From positions 61,834-122,756 of the forward strand of contig PANC01000009.1 of assembly GCA_002708315.1 (NCBI GenBank): 60,923 bases of DNA. The letters run 5' to 3'. The notes beneath the pieces are model-generated. The model did not search any database. It was not told where the DNA came from and worked only from the letters and a program-made list of their open reading frames with translations. Below are positions 52,674 to 60,923 of the stretch, piece by piece. The position numbers were made by a program, and so were the translations under genes. The stretch is from Lentimicrobiaceae bacterium (GTDB taxonomy: Bacteria > Bacteroidota > Bacteroidia > Bacteroidales > F082). Each line of letters begins with the position of its first letter. The stretch's first letter is position 1.

Positions 52674-54044
52674 ATGAATGCAATTTTGAAAATATATTTA
52701 CTAATTATCTTTTTTAGTTTTTCTGTGAACCTAACTTCTCAGGTTACGGGTAAATTAACCCTTGATGAGGCAGTAGAAATGGCTCTAAATGAAAATAAAC
52801 TAATAAAGATATCCCAACAACGCATCATAGGTAGTGAGGCAAAGCTAAGTGAAATGAAAAGCAATTATTTTCCTAGAATTGTTTTAGAAAGTGTTGGTGT
52901 CTATAATAGTGACCCAAACCTATACATTAATAAGGGGCAATTAAATAATCTATATGATCAGCTTGTGGAGGATGAAATTATTGATGATTGGTTAAAGGAA
53001 AACGCACCACTTCCTCCACGAAAGATTACTTTTCTGGCGGGCAATGATTTTGCAGTAAAATCAAATGCTGCGATTTATCAACCTTTAACCCAACTTACAT
53101 CGATTAATACGGGCAGGAAAGTTGCAGAGTTAGATGTTGAAATAAGTAAGTTAAACTATGATGATGTAAAATCGCAAATAAGACTTGGTGTAAAAGAATT
53201 GTTTTATGGAATTCTGATTCAGGATGCAAAAGTTAATGAAGCTTCACAAGAACTTGAATATAAAAAGGCCGAATATCAAGATGCTGTCAATGCTTATGAA
53301 GCAGGTGAAATGCTACTCCTGGATGTTACATCTGCTAAAGCAGAAATTTTTGAAGCTGAGCAGGACCTATTAAATGAAGAGAATCTAAAGGACCAATATA
53401 TCTTCTCTTTTAACCAGTTAATAGGTGCTCAATATTCTTATAAACCAGATTTAGAATTACCCACACTAGGCTTTGAACCAGTAGGAGGAATACAAGAATA
53501 TTATACACAAGGCTCTGAAAAAAACTATGGACTAAAAATTGCGCTTGCAAATCTTGATAAATCTGAGCTAGGAATTACAGCTGCTAAGAAAGCGTACATT
53601 CCAGAATTATCCTATTTTGCTCAGTATTATTATAATTATGGAATACCTCTGTATGCGAGTCAATATTTACTTACAGGACTGAATTTCAAGTGGACGTTGA
53701 TTGATTTTGGAGAGCGATCTTCTGTTGTTAAGCAAAGAAATGCCATCTACAATGAAGCATTGGATAACTTAGAATATAAAAAGCTTACTTTACAAGGTGA
53801 AATACAACAGGCCTATAGAAATATTAGTTATGCTGAATCTTTAATATTAACAGCATTAAAGGCATACGAGGCAAGAGAGGAAGAGCTTGTACTTACCATA
53901 AATGCTGTTGAAGCAGGAGAAGCATTATCATCAATGATGTATAAAGCAAAAGCAGATATTGCCGGCGCAAAAGCAGATAAATTAGCTGCAGAATTAAACT
54001 ATCAAATAGCAGTCGCTAAATTAAATAGTTTGGTGGGTGAATAA
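52674..54044 (+). CDS. TolC family outer-membrane efflux protein
   Basis: The 456-residue product has a signal peptide (ending NLTSQ) and the two-fold repeat of long coiled-coil helices with short barrel strands typical of TolC-like channels: KLTLDEAVEMALNENKLIKISQ at the start, repeated in the second half, and AELNYQIAVAKLNSLVGE at the end. The frame continues eight codons upstream to a TTG overlapping the permease gene; the ATG at 52674 starts the signal peptide and is preferred. Last gene of the efflux operon. Confidence 0.93.
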   Translation: MNAILKIYLLIIFFSFSVNLTSQVTGKLTLDEAVEMALNENKLIKISQQRIIGSEAKLSEMKSNYFPRIVLESVGVYNSDPNLYINKGQLNNLYDQLVEDEIIDDWLKENAPLPPRKITFLAGNDFAVKSNAAIYQPLTQLTSINTGRKVAELDVEISKLNYDDVKSQIRLGVKELFYGILIQDAKVNEASQELEYKKAEYQDAVNAYEAGEMLLLDVTSAKAEIFEAEQDLLNEENLKDQYIFSFNQLIGAQYSYKPDLELPTLGFEPVGGIQEYYTQGSEKNYGLKIALANLDKSELGITAAKKAYIPELSYFAQYYYNYGIPLYASQYLLTGLNFKWTLIDFGERSSVVKQRNAIYNEALDNLEYKKLTLQGEIQQAYRNISYAESLILTALKAYEAREEELVLTINAVEAGEALSSMMYKAKADIAGAKADKLAAELNYQIAVAKLNSLVGE

Positions 54045-54049
54045 TAGCA

Positions 54050-56161
54050 TTATTTTGAATCAATTTTGCTAGCATATATTCTAAGCAGAGCTTCATTAAC
54101 ATTATAAACTGGCAGATCACAAACTTTATCTTTACATACATAGTATGTTGTTTCTGTATTCCCTGTCTTATTTTTTAATAGGGGAAGGTTTTCAGAATTT
54201 CCACCAAGAAATATGGATGCGGGTAAATAATTATCTTGAACCTCATTGGAATACTGAACAGCATTTTTTCCAGTAATAGCAACTTCAGTAATTCCATTTG
54301 CATACAAGCCACCTAATGATGCCCAATTTGAGTACCATATGGCAGATCTCATAATATTTGTAGTTTCATTAACCAACATCTGTTCACATATATTCAGATA
54401 TTCCGTATCATCATAATAATGACCAAGCTTATACAATACCTTTGCAATAATAGAATTTGATGATGGTATTACATTATCGGGTATTTCATATTTTCTAGCA
54501 ACCAATTCTTCACTTAAATTTGAGGTATAATAAAACATTCTAGATTCGGAATTATAAAAATGCTTAATACAGTAATCACTGAGGTTTTTAGCAATATCGA
54601 GCCATTGTTTATCAAAAGTAGCTGAGTATAAATTAATGCATGCTTGAGCATACAAGGCATAATCATCCAAAAAGGCATCAATACCTGACTTGCCATTCAT
54701 GTAATTTCTGAGTAAGCTACCATCTTGTTGGAGCATGTTATCCCTAATAAAATTTGAGTTTCTAATTGCCAGTTTCAGGTAATCCGCATTATTAACAGCA
54801 TGAAATGCATCAATGAGACTTGTTATCATCATCGAATTCCATGAGGTAAGTATTTTATCATCGGTAGTGGGCCTTATGCGCTCTGAACGTTTTATAAATA
54901 GAGCATCATTAGCCTCATTTAGAATACTGTCAAACTCTTCAATTGATAAACCATTGTTTTCGGCAAATTTTTTCTTTTTAGATACAGGCAACAATATATT
55001 TTTTCCTTCTTCCCAATTACCATTTCGGGTTATTTGATAATAATTGGTTATTAATTCTATATTTTTTGAATTCAAGGCAGTTACCATATCATCATATGAC
55101 CATACATAAAAAACCCCTTCTTCACCCTCACTATCTGCATTTATAGATGAGTAAAACCCACCATTTTTATCACTCAGCTCTCTATTTATAAATCCAATTG
55201 TTTGGTCTATTATTTCCCCATATCGTTTAGTTTTTGTTATTTGATATGCATGTGAATAAAGACTAATTAGCTGTGCATTATCGTATAACATTTTCTCAAA
55301 ATGAGGAACTTCCCATTTTTCATCAACCGAATATCTTGCAAAACCTCCTCCAATTTGATCATAGATACCACCCATGGCCATCTTATTAAGCAATAGTTCA
55401 ACAGCATTTAATGCTTCCAAATCATCCGTATAATAATAATATTCAAGAAGGAATTCCCACGCCACAGGCAATGGAAATTTGGGTGCTCTTTTGAATCCAC
55501 CATCTTTAAAATCAATATTTTTCAACCATTGATTTTTAAGGCTAATATAATCATCCATTGAAAATGCTAATTCATCAGTTTGATTCCTAACATCAATAGG
55601 GTTCTGGTTTATGCCTTTTGTGAGTTCTTCTGCATACTCAACAACTTTCGAATAATCACTATTGTATAAATCACTTATTTGACCCATTACCTCCATCCAC
55701 TTTTGCTTATCAAAGTAAGTACCTGCAAAAAATGGTCTGCCATCTGGCAAAGCAAATGCATTTAATGGCCAACCTCCTCTTCCAGATATTAATTGAACAG
55801 CTTCCATATATACTTGATCAATATCTGGTCTTTCTTCACGATCTACCTTTATACATATAAAGTTGTCATTCATAAATGCCGCAACCTCATTATCCGAAAA
55901 GCTTTCATGTTCCATTACATGACACCAATGACATGCAGCATAACCAATACTTATGATTAACGGCTTATTTAGTTTTTTTGCCATATCAAGAGCATCTGGT
56001 CCCCATTCCTGCCAGTGAACGGGGTTATGTGCATGTTGCTGCAGATAAGGACTTGATGAGTATTTCAATTTATTCATGCTTGCGTGTTGTTTTATATTTT
56101 GCTGTCCATTGCAAGATAGCAGGGAAACAGATAATATTATCAATGCTAATAATTTGTACAT
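54050..56161 (-). CDS. Thioredoxin-domain lipoprotein of the SSP411/YyaL (DUF255) family
   Basis: The 703-residue product has an N-terminal thioredoxin-like domain (about 30-190) with NPVHWQEWGPDAL and CHWCHVMEHESF (Cys77, Cys80), then GRGGWPLNAFALPDGRPFFAGTYF. A large alpha/alpha-barrel domain follows (about 210-690; GGIYDQIGGGFARYSVDEKW, VPHFEKMLYDNAQL), the complete YyaL/SPATA20 architecture. Unlike many relatives it starts with a lipoprotein signal (SLLSC, Cys17), so it acts outside the cytoplasm. The biochemical role of the family is unknown; the toroid resembles epimerase or glycosidase folds. Confidence 0.92.
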   Translation of the reverse strand: MYKLLALIILSVSLLSCNGQQNIKQHASMNKLKYSSSPYLQQHAHNPVHWQEWGPDALDMAKKLNKPLIISIGYAACHWCHVMEHESFSDNEVAAFMNDNFICIKVDREERPDIDQVYMEAVQLISGRGGWPLNAFALPDGRPFFAGTYFDKQKWMEVMGQISDLYNSDYSKVVEYAEELTKGINQNPIDVRNQTDELAFSMDDYISLKNQWLKNIDFKDGGFKRAPKFPLPVAWEFLLEYYYYTDDLEALNAVELLLNKMAMGGIYDQIGGGFARYSVDEKWEVPHFEKMLYDNAQLISLYSHAYQITKTKRYGEIIDQTIGFINRELSDKNGGFYSSINADSEGEEGVFYVWSYDDMVTALNSKNIELITNYYQITRNGNWEEGKNILLPVSKKKKFAENNGLSIEEFDSILNEANDALFIKRSERIRPTTDDKILTSWNSMMITSLIDAFHAVNNADYLKLAIRNSNFIRDNMLQQDGSLLRNYMNGKSGIDAFLDDYALYAQACINLYSATFDKQWLDIAKNLSDYCIKHFYNSESRMFYYTSNLSEELVARKYEIPDNVIPSSNSIIAKVLYKLGHYYDDTEYLNICEQMLVNETTNIMRSAIWYSNWASLGGLYANGITEVAITGKNAVQYSNEVQDNYLPASIFLGGNSENLPLLKNKTGNTETTYYVCKDKVCDLPVYNVNEALLRIYASKIDSK

Positions 56162-56165
56162 TTAG

Positions 56166-56173
56166 CAAACTTA
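56166..56173 (-). promoter_or_regulatory. -7 promoter element next to the YyaL-type gene start
   Basis: TAAGTTTG on the minus strand ends four bases before the ATG, so a transcript from it would be leaderless. A TTG lies 15 bases upstream, shorter than usual. Confidence 0.3.
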
Positions 56174-56246
56174 TTGTTATTTCTTCAGCAATTAGGCATT
56201 ATTAAAACCATTAATAAATAAATATACAATTAATTAGAATTATAAT

Positions 56247-56522
56247 ATGACTAAAACAAAAAATGCAATACTTATATCTGTAATAATATTTTCACTTTTT
56301 TCCTGTGCGCCAGGCGATGTCAGATATGAGACAACACAAGCAGGATTCTGGATGGGCCTATGGCATGGAGTAATCTCGCTGTTTACATTTGTCATTAGCT
56401 TGTTTAATGAAAATGTAGCCATTTATGAAGTTAACAATAATGGTAACTGGTACAACTTTGGTTTTATATTAGGGATATCCATATTTTTTGGAGGTGGATC
56501 AAAGGGAACATGCCGTAAATAA
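56247..56522 (+). CDS. Small membrane-associated lipoprotein
   Basis: The 91-residue product has a lipoprotein signal (LFSC, Cys20), a hydrophobic central part (GFWMGLWHGVISLFTFVISLF), an aromatic middle segment (NGNWYNFGFILGISIFFGG) and a basic C-terminus. Small lipoproteins of this type with a glycine-rich hydrophobic end occur across Bacteroidota; no function is known. It is divergent from the YyaL-type gene and upstream of a tRNA gene. Confidence 0.7.
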   Translation: MTKTKNAILISVIIFSLFSCAPGDVRYETTQAGFWMGLWHGVISLFTFVISLFNENVAIYEVNNNGNWYNFGFILGISIFFGGGSKGTCRK

Positions 56523-56547
56523 TTAAGAACAAAATAATTCAAATACA

Positions 56548-56579
56548 TTGGTCATAATAAAGAATAATTATTAATTTTG
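56548..56579 (+). promoter_or_regulatory. Bacteroidota-type promoter of the CAT tRNA
   Basis: TTG (56548-56550), 21 bases, TAATTTTG (56572-56579), about 25 bases before the tRNA. Confidence 0.7.
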
Positions 56580-56604
56580 CTCCCCGAATTTGAAAAAATT
56601 CATT

Positions 56605-56681
56605 GGGCCTATAGCTCAGTTGGTTAGAGCACCTGACTCATAATCAGGTGGCCCCAGGTTCAAGTCCTGGTGGGCCCACCA
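56605..56681 (+). tRNA. tRNA with CAT anticodon, probably tRNA-Ile2 (lysidine type)
   Basis: A complete 77-base cloverleaf with encoded CCA has anticodon CAT at 56639-56641 in loop CTCATAA. It is not an initiator: the acceptor stem is fully paired and the anticodon stem lacks three G-C pairs. The acceptor GGGCC start with C4-G69 and C5-G68 resembles tRNA-Ile2, whose C34 is changed to lysidine by TilS to read AUA, more than it resembles elongator tRNA-Met. The isotype is not settled by sequence reading. Confidence 0.9.
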
Positions 56682-56684
56682 ACC

Positions 56685-56718
56685 AAAAAGCCGCTAACTT
56701 GATAGTTAGCGGCTTTTT
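56685..56718. terminator. Terminator between the tRNA and pntB
   Basis: A perfect 14-base inverted repeat (AAAAAGCCGCTAAC / GTTAGCGGCTTTTT, 6-base loop) with flanking A-run and T-run can end both the tRNA transcript and the leftward pnt transcript. Confidence 0.88.
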
Positions 56719-56751
56719 TTGTGTTATACTTCTGTTGTTATGTTAATCTAT

Positions 56752-58173
56752 TTAGAGCTCTTTTATTTCACTAACCAATTTCTGAAGTGAATCTTTTGCA
56801 TTTCCAAATAACATTCTGGTTTTATCTTCGAAGAACAAAGAGTTCTCAATACCTGCATATCCTTTACCCATTCCACGCTTCATTACGATAGTATTTTTTG
56901 ATTCATGAGCATCAATTATTGGCATGCCGTAAATCGGACTTGAGGGGTCGTCATAAGCAGCAGGGTTAACAACATCATTTGCTCCTATTACAACAGTTAC
57001 ATCTGTATTTGGCATATCTGGATTTATATCATCCATTTCAACAAGTTTAGTGTATGGCACATCTGCTTCAGCCAAAAGGACATTCATATGACCGGGCATT
57101 CTGCCAGCTACGGGATGGATGGCAAACTTAACTTCAACACCTTTGCCTTCAAGTAACTTAACTAGTTCATTGCACACATGTTGTGCTTGCGCAACAGCAA
57201 GTCCATATCCAGGTACAATAACTACTTTTTGAGAATAACTCAGCAGAACTGCTGCATCACTTAATGTAATTTCTTTTATGTTTCCCTGTTCTTTGTTAAT
57301 ACCAGCACCACCACCACCAAATGCACCAACTATAACATTTATCAGCGATCTATTCATTGCTTTGCACATTAATAGGGTAAGAATCGAACCTGCGGAACCA
57401 ACAAAAATACCTCCCAAAATCATAGCCTGGTTGTTGTAAATAAATCCAGCCATCGCGGCAGCAATTCCCGTAAGCGAGTTCAATAATGAAATTACAACGG
57501 GCATGTCGGCACCACCAATTGGCATCACGAACATGATACCATATATCAAAGCCACAACCAAGAGGACGTATGAGAGGGTTATTTGTGTAGCCATACTATG
57601 GTCAAAGGCAAGCATATAAACCATTATGGCCGCTATTACAGCAAGCAGGAATAGATTAAAGTAGGTAGTCCATTTTGCAAAAATATCGCCAATCTTACCA
57701 TCTAACTTGCCATAAGCAACCATACTTCCACTGAAGGCAATTGTTCCAATTACAAGACCCAGCAGGGTAACAAGTGCAGACTCATTTATCGGATTTGAAT
57801 ATTCCATTAATGCCACAAGAGCAGAGGCGGCACCACCAGTTGCATTAAATATTGAAACTAGCTGAGGCATGGCAGTCATTTTGATCCTTTTGGCAACGAT
57901 TGTTCCCAAAATTCCTCCAAAAATGATTGATATAACCACAACCATTCCATTTGTGAGTGAAATTAGATTTCCACTAGCATCACGATGTAAAAATAAGGTG
58001 GTAATCATAGCCAAGCCCATCCCTGAGGCAGCCCAGAAATTTCCTTTACGAGCACTTTCCGGATGACTCATCAATTTTAGACCAATAACAAAAAATATAG
58101 CAGCAAGGAGGTAACTTATCTCAAGAAATACATCTCCCGCTGTTACTCCAAGATCATATAATGTAGTTTCCAT
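56752..58173 (-). CDS. pntB: NAD(P) transhydrogenase subunit beta
   Basis: PntB carries the NADP(H)-binding domain and most of the membrane domain of the proton-translocating transhydrogenase, which uses the proton gradient to make NADPH from NADH. The 473-residue product has about nine membrane segments in the first 270 residues and a C-terminal NADP domain with VIVPGYGLAVAQAQHV, HPVAGRMPGHMNVLLAEADVPY and VVIGANDVVNPAA, all characteristic. Third gene of the operon, two bases behind the small subunit gene. Confidence 0.97.
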   Translation of the reverse strand: METTLYDLGVTAGDVFLEISYLLAAIFFVIGLKLMSHPESARKGNFWAASGMGLAMITTLFLHRDASGNLISLTNGMVVVISIIFGGILGTIVAKRIKMTAMPQLVSIFNATGGAASALVALMEYSNPINESALVTLLGLVIGTIAFSGSMVAYGKLDGKIGDIFAKWTTYFNLFLLAVIAAIMVYMLAFDHSMATQITLSYVLLVVALIYGIMFVMPIGGADMPVVISLLNSLTGIAAAMAGFIYNNQAMILGGIFVGSAGSILTLLMCKAMNRSLINVIVGAFGGGGAGINKEQGNIKEITLSDAAVLLSYSQKVVIVPGYGLAVAQAQHVCNELVKLLEGKGVEVKFAIHPVAGRMPGHMNVLLAEADVPYTKLVEMDDINPDMPNTDVTVVIGANDVVNPAAYDDPSSPIYGMPIIDAHESKNTIVMKRGMGKGYAGIENSLFFEDKTRMLFGNAKDSLQKLVSEIKEL

Positions 58174-58175
58174 AG

Positions 58176-58493
58176 CTATTTCTTCTTTTTCTTTTTAAAC
58201 ATTTCAAGCATGCGATCGGTAACCACAAAACCACCAAATACATTTAAGGAACCAAATATCACGGCGAATATTCCTAATACTAAATTCAGGCTGAAACCTG
58301 TCATAGGTGTATGTCCAAGGAGTATTATACCACCTATTATAATTACTCCGCTAATCGCATTAGCACCTGACATTAAAGGTGTGTGGAGTACTGATGGTAC
58401 ATTGGAAATTACTTCTACCCCAAGAAATATAGAAAGAGTAATGATAAATATCACCTCCTTGTTTTGATAAAAATAAACCAGAAAATCTTCCAT
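58176..58493 (-). CDS. pntA2: NAD(P) transhydrogenase subunit alpha, part 2 (membrane domain)
   Basis: The 105-residue membrane subunit has three hydrophobic segments and the family motif FLGVEVISNVPSVLHTPLMSGANAISG. In E. coli this domain is fused to the alpha subunit; here it is separate, giving a three-gene transhydrogenase. The ATG at 58491-58493 was chosen, because the 14 upstream codons overlap the preceding gene end and do not belong to the family. Confidence 0.95.
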   Translation of the reverse strand: MEDFLVYFYQNKEVIFIITLSIFLGVEVISNVPSVLHTPLMSGANAISGVIIIGGIILLGHTPMTGFSLNLVLGIFAVIFGSLNVFGGFVVTDRMLEMFKKKKKK

Positions 58494-58503
58494 TTTTTTT
58501 ATG

Positions 58504-59631
58504 TTACTTATTATAAAAATCTTTAAGTCGGTCACTCACCAATTCCTTGTTATGAGTCATACAAGTACCCTTTATAATTTCATCTTCAAAATTCATTTGA
58601 AGTTCGCCATCTTCATCAATCATTATTTTAAGGAAATTGAGAAGATTGTTACCATACATTCTACTAGCATCATTGGGCATTTCAGAAGGATATGATGAAT
58701 TTCCTACTATGATTACTCCATCTTTAACAATGGTTTTTTCATTCTCTGTTAACTCACAATTACCACCTGTGGATGCAGCGAGATCGATTATTACAGAACC
58801 TGGCTTCATGGCCTCTACAGTATGTTTCTCAATTAGCAAAGGTGCTTTTCTTCCAGGTATCTGAGCAGTACAAATCACAACATTGGACTTACTTGCATGA
58901 TCATGTATTAATTGTTTTTGTTTTTTCTTGAACTCTTCATCTTGTTCAACAGCATAACCTCCTGCAGCAGAATCTTCCTTGGCTCCTTCAACTTCAACAA
59001 ATTTGCCTCCCAAACTTTCAACTTGTTCCTTAACAGCAGAACGTACATCAAAAACCTCAACTATACCTCCCAATTTACGGGCGGTTGCTATGGCTTGAAG
59101 CCCTGCTACTCCCGCTCCTAGTATTAAGATTTTTGCAGGACGAATGGTCCCTGCTGCTGACATAAACATCGGAAAAAAGTTTGGTAGTTTCAGAGCTGCA
59201 TCAAGCACAGCCTTATACCCTGCAATGGTCGCCATGGAAGACAATATATCCATTGCCTGTCCACGTGTTGTTCGTGGAATCATATCCATGCTAAATGCAG
59301 TTTGATTACTCTTTAAATATGCATCAACGATTTCTTTGTCAGAAAGAGGGTTGAAAACACTTATTACTACCTGCCCATCATTTAATTTAGCTAGGCTATC
59401 CTCCTTCAGAGGATTGATTCTAAGTAGAACATTCGCATCACTTTTCACTTTGTTTCCATCAACAACCATAGCTCCTGCTTTTACATATTCCTGGTCACCA
59501 GCAAAAGCCTTTAAACCAGCATCTTTTTCAATCAGGATATCAATTTTCATGTCTTTGAGGGCCTTTACGGCTTCGGGAAGGAGAGCTACGCGATGTTCAA
59601 AATCAGGCTCTTTTAAAATACCTATTTTCAT
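58504..59631 (-). CDS. pntA1: NAD(P) transhydrogenase subunit alpha, part 1 (NAD-binding)
   Basis: The 375-residue subunit binds NAD(H). It has KIGILKEPDFEHRVALLPEAV at the N-terminus, as in alanine dehydrogenase relatives, the Rossmann motif ILGAGVAGLQAIATARKLG with VEVFDVR, and ITTAQIPGR-like VICTAQIPGRKAPLLI. The ATG at 59629-59631 is the start; the frame's earlier ATG at 59655 lies inside the -7 box of the promoter. It is the first gene of pntA1-pntA2-pntB. Confidence 0.96.
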   Translation of the reverse strand: MKIGILKEPDFEHRVALLPEAVKALKDMKIDILIEKDAGLKAFAGDQEYVKAGAMVVDGNKVKSDANVLLRINPLKEDSLAKLNDGQVVISVFNPLSDKEIVDAYLKSNQTAFSMDMIPRTTRGQAMDILSSMATIAGYKAVLDAALKLPNFFPMFMSAAGTIRPAKILILGAGVAGLQAIATARKLGGIVEVFDVRSAVKEQVESLGGKFVEVEGAKEDSAAGGYAVEQDEEFKKKQKQLIHDHASKSNVVICTAQIPGRKAPLLIEKHTVEAMKPGSVIIDLAASTGGNCELTENEKTIVKDGVIIVGNSSYPSEMPNDASRMYGNNLLNFLKIMIDEDGELQMNFEDEIIKGTCMTHNKELVSDRLKDFYNK

Positions 59632-59652
59632 TGGCTCTATAAATTTCTCGCC

Positions 59653-59683
59653 CAAAGATATGGCAAAAACATATCTCTAACAA
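59653..59683 (-). promoter_or_regulatory. Bacteroidota-type promoter of the transhydrogenase operon
   Basis: On the minus strand TTG (59681-59683), 20 bases, TATCTTTG (59653-59660): full consensus, leader about 18 bases. It settles the start of pntA1. Confidence 0.75.
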
Positions 59684-60084
59684 ATAATAAAGATTTTTTT
59701 TTGGACATTGTTTTTAATCTAAGAAACTCAACATTTAAAGTATTGTTAAACAGTGTTATACAAAGCCTTGTGCTGAGCTGTATTTGTTACCAACATACTG
59801 TTTATACTCTATTATGTTTTTATAGGTTAATACGCATCGTTCGTTTTTAGTTTTTACTAAAACTTCTAATTTATCGGACATATTATTTATTGAATTTTAT
59901 ATGCCTGACTTATAAAGTTTTAGTAGTTATATTTTAATTCGTTAAATTTTTTGTCTGTAAACTTTTATGTAATATTGTAATCACAAACCAAATAATTTTT
60001 ACATCCAATTATTCAATCCGTTTTTGTTCGGACCACATTTTAATAAATTAAACAATCAGGGCTTATTTGGTAAACAATAAAGGT
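59684..60084. other. Intergenic stretch before the right-edge gene
   Basis: About 400 AT-rich bases without a gene, strict -7 element or strong hairpin in the rightward direction. Nothing further can be supported. Confidence 0.5.
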
Positions 60085-60923
60085 ATGAAACAAATACTAA
60101 TTATACTATTCTCATTATTACTTACAATTCATCTACAAAGCCAGAACAATTCTGATTTTTTTAAAACTATACCAGTTGTTAATGAAGCTACACCGGAATG
60201 GGCAAGATTAATGTATTCAGAAAACCCCAATGTTCCTGAAGTGGAGAACCTATACAGGCAATATTATAAAACCAATGAGTTCATAAAAACAATACATACT
60301 CAAAACCATAAACAATGGATCTTGCTTGTGGAACCATTTTTAGATCCAAATGGATATATTAAACAACCAAATAAAACAGATGAGGATATAAGGAATGAGT
60401 TATTAAAAGAAAATTACATAAAGAGAAATTCATCAAAAATACCTGGAACAGAATTGGGATGGGTACCCATGGGCCCATTTGAAACTTTTAAAAATAACAC
60501 AACTCTTGCAATATCATGGCATAAAAACATTTATTCAATAGACCAATCATTATCAAATCCTGATATACTAGTTTGTGGAACCGAGGCCGGGGGTGTTTAC
60601 AAAACAACTGATAAAGCTAGTAACTGGTCATTAATATCAAAAGGAGAAGTGTTTTCAGGAGGAAATTCAGCTGTTAAAATTCATCCAACAAATCAGGATG
60701 TGTTTCTCATTTCCTCAAACAATAGAATATACCAAACAATTGATGGCGGAATTAGCTGGTCTGAAAGACATTACACCGATGGAACTGGAAACGAGTTTGA
60801 GTATTCTCCAGCAAATAATAATATTATATTTCATACATCTTCTGCTGGGTTATTTAAATCGCTTGATGGTGGGGTTTCATGGAATCAAGTCTATAGTGAT
60901 AATTGTTGGGATATTGATTTTCA
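60085..60923 (+). CDS. Exported Asp-box (VPS10/sortilin-like) beta-propeller protein, cut by window edge
   Basis: The first 279 residues are visible. A signal peptide (MKQILIILFSLLLTIHLQSQ) is followed by a helical segment (EVENLYRQYYKTNEF) and then repeated propeller blades with Asp-boxes (KTTDKASNWSLI, QTIDGGISWSER, KSLDGGVSWNQV). This matches large Bacteroidota proteins with sortilin/VPS10-like repeats that usually end in a T9SS sorting domain; that end lies beyond 60923. The ATG at 60085 starts the signal peptide. Confidence 0.85.
   Translation, partial: MKQILIILFSLLLTIHLQSQNNSDFFKTIPVVNEATPEWARLMYSENPNVPEVENLYRQYYKTNEFIKTIHTQNHKQWILLVEPFLDPNGYIKQPNKTDEDIRNELLKENYIKRNSSKIPGTELGWVPMGPFETFKNNTTLAISWHKNIYSIDQSLSNPDILVCGTEAGGVYKTTDKASNWSLISKGEVFSGGNSAVKIHPTNQDVFLISSNNRIYQTIDGGISWSERHYTDGTGNEFEYSPANNNIIFHTSSAGLFKSLDGGVSWNQVYSDNCWDIDF

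Overview
This window is an AT-rich, gene-dense chromosomal segment of a Gram-negative member of the Bacteroidota. The evidence is threefold. Several exported proteins end in type IX secretion (T9SS) sorting domains with the YPNP signature. Promoters fit the Bacteroidota pattern TTG-N20-TAnnTTTG, and Shine-Dalgarno sequences are mostly lacking. Clade-typical genes are also present: a membrane-anchored HU/SPOR protein, bacterial GGGP synthase, SDR-type threonine dehydrogenase and kdsB. I see no rRNA, CRISPR array, insertion sequence, integrase or phage gene, so this looks like ordinary core chromosome with some lineage-specific envelope genes.

Layout. 1-9 kb: radA (cut by the left edge), an unknown lipoprotein, rmuC, an enoyl-CoA hydratase, and a leftward run GH3 / deoxynucleoside kinase / kdsB / HU-SPOR / trmB. 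9-12.5 kb: a small GlsB-type membrane protein, a two-subunit sodium/solute symporter and a polysaccharide deacetylase. 12.8-19 kb: initiator tRNA divergent from era, then der and an S4 protein, a large lipoprotein, an MltF-like transglycosylase and tatA. 19-31 kb: the envelope/secretome part, with a PPAD-like secreted arginine deiminase, nhaA, a three-gene envelope cluster containing a degenerate Rieske-fold lipoprotein, a tyrosine phosphatase and two long T9SS cargo proteins. 31-48 kb: lysS, GGGP synthase, a DPP-IV-type peptidase with an outer-membrane protein, pfk, TerC, a lipid kinase, threonine dehydrogenase, a GNAT protein, cysS, glutaryl-CoA dehydrogenase, ridA, an HdeD-like protein, a PabA/TrpG glutaminase and a HAD phosphatase. 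48-61 kb: an RND efflux operon preceded by an operator-like palindrome, an exported SSP411/YyaL-type lipoprotein, a CAU tRNA, the three-gene proton-translocating transhydrogenase, and the start of another beta-propeller exported protein.

How the genes work together. Translation and RNA functions (lysS, cysS, two tRNAs, trmB, era, der, ridA) are mixed with central metabolism (pfk, transhydrogenase, crotonase, glutaryl-CoA dehydrogenase, threonine dehydrogenase) and envelope biogenesis (kdsB, MltF, HU-SPOR, GGGP synthase, lipid kinase). The most distinctive content is extracellular: T9SS cargo, including an arginine deiminase that retains all catalytic residues and the substrate-carboxylate arginines described for Porphyromonas PPAD. 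I found no convincing wholly new multi-gene system. The best candidates for new biology are the PPAD-like enzyme, the HU-SPOR protein, the three-gene envelope cluster and the apparently leaderless radA promoter.

All product names come from reading motifs and overall similarity by eye. No database search was run.
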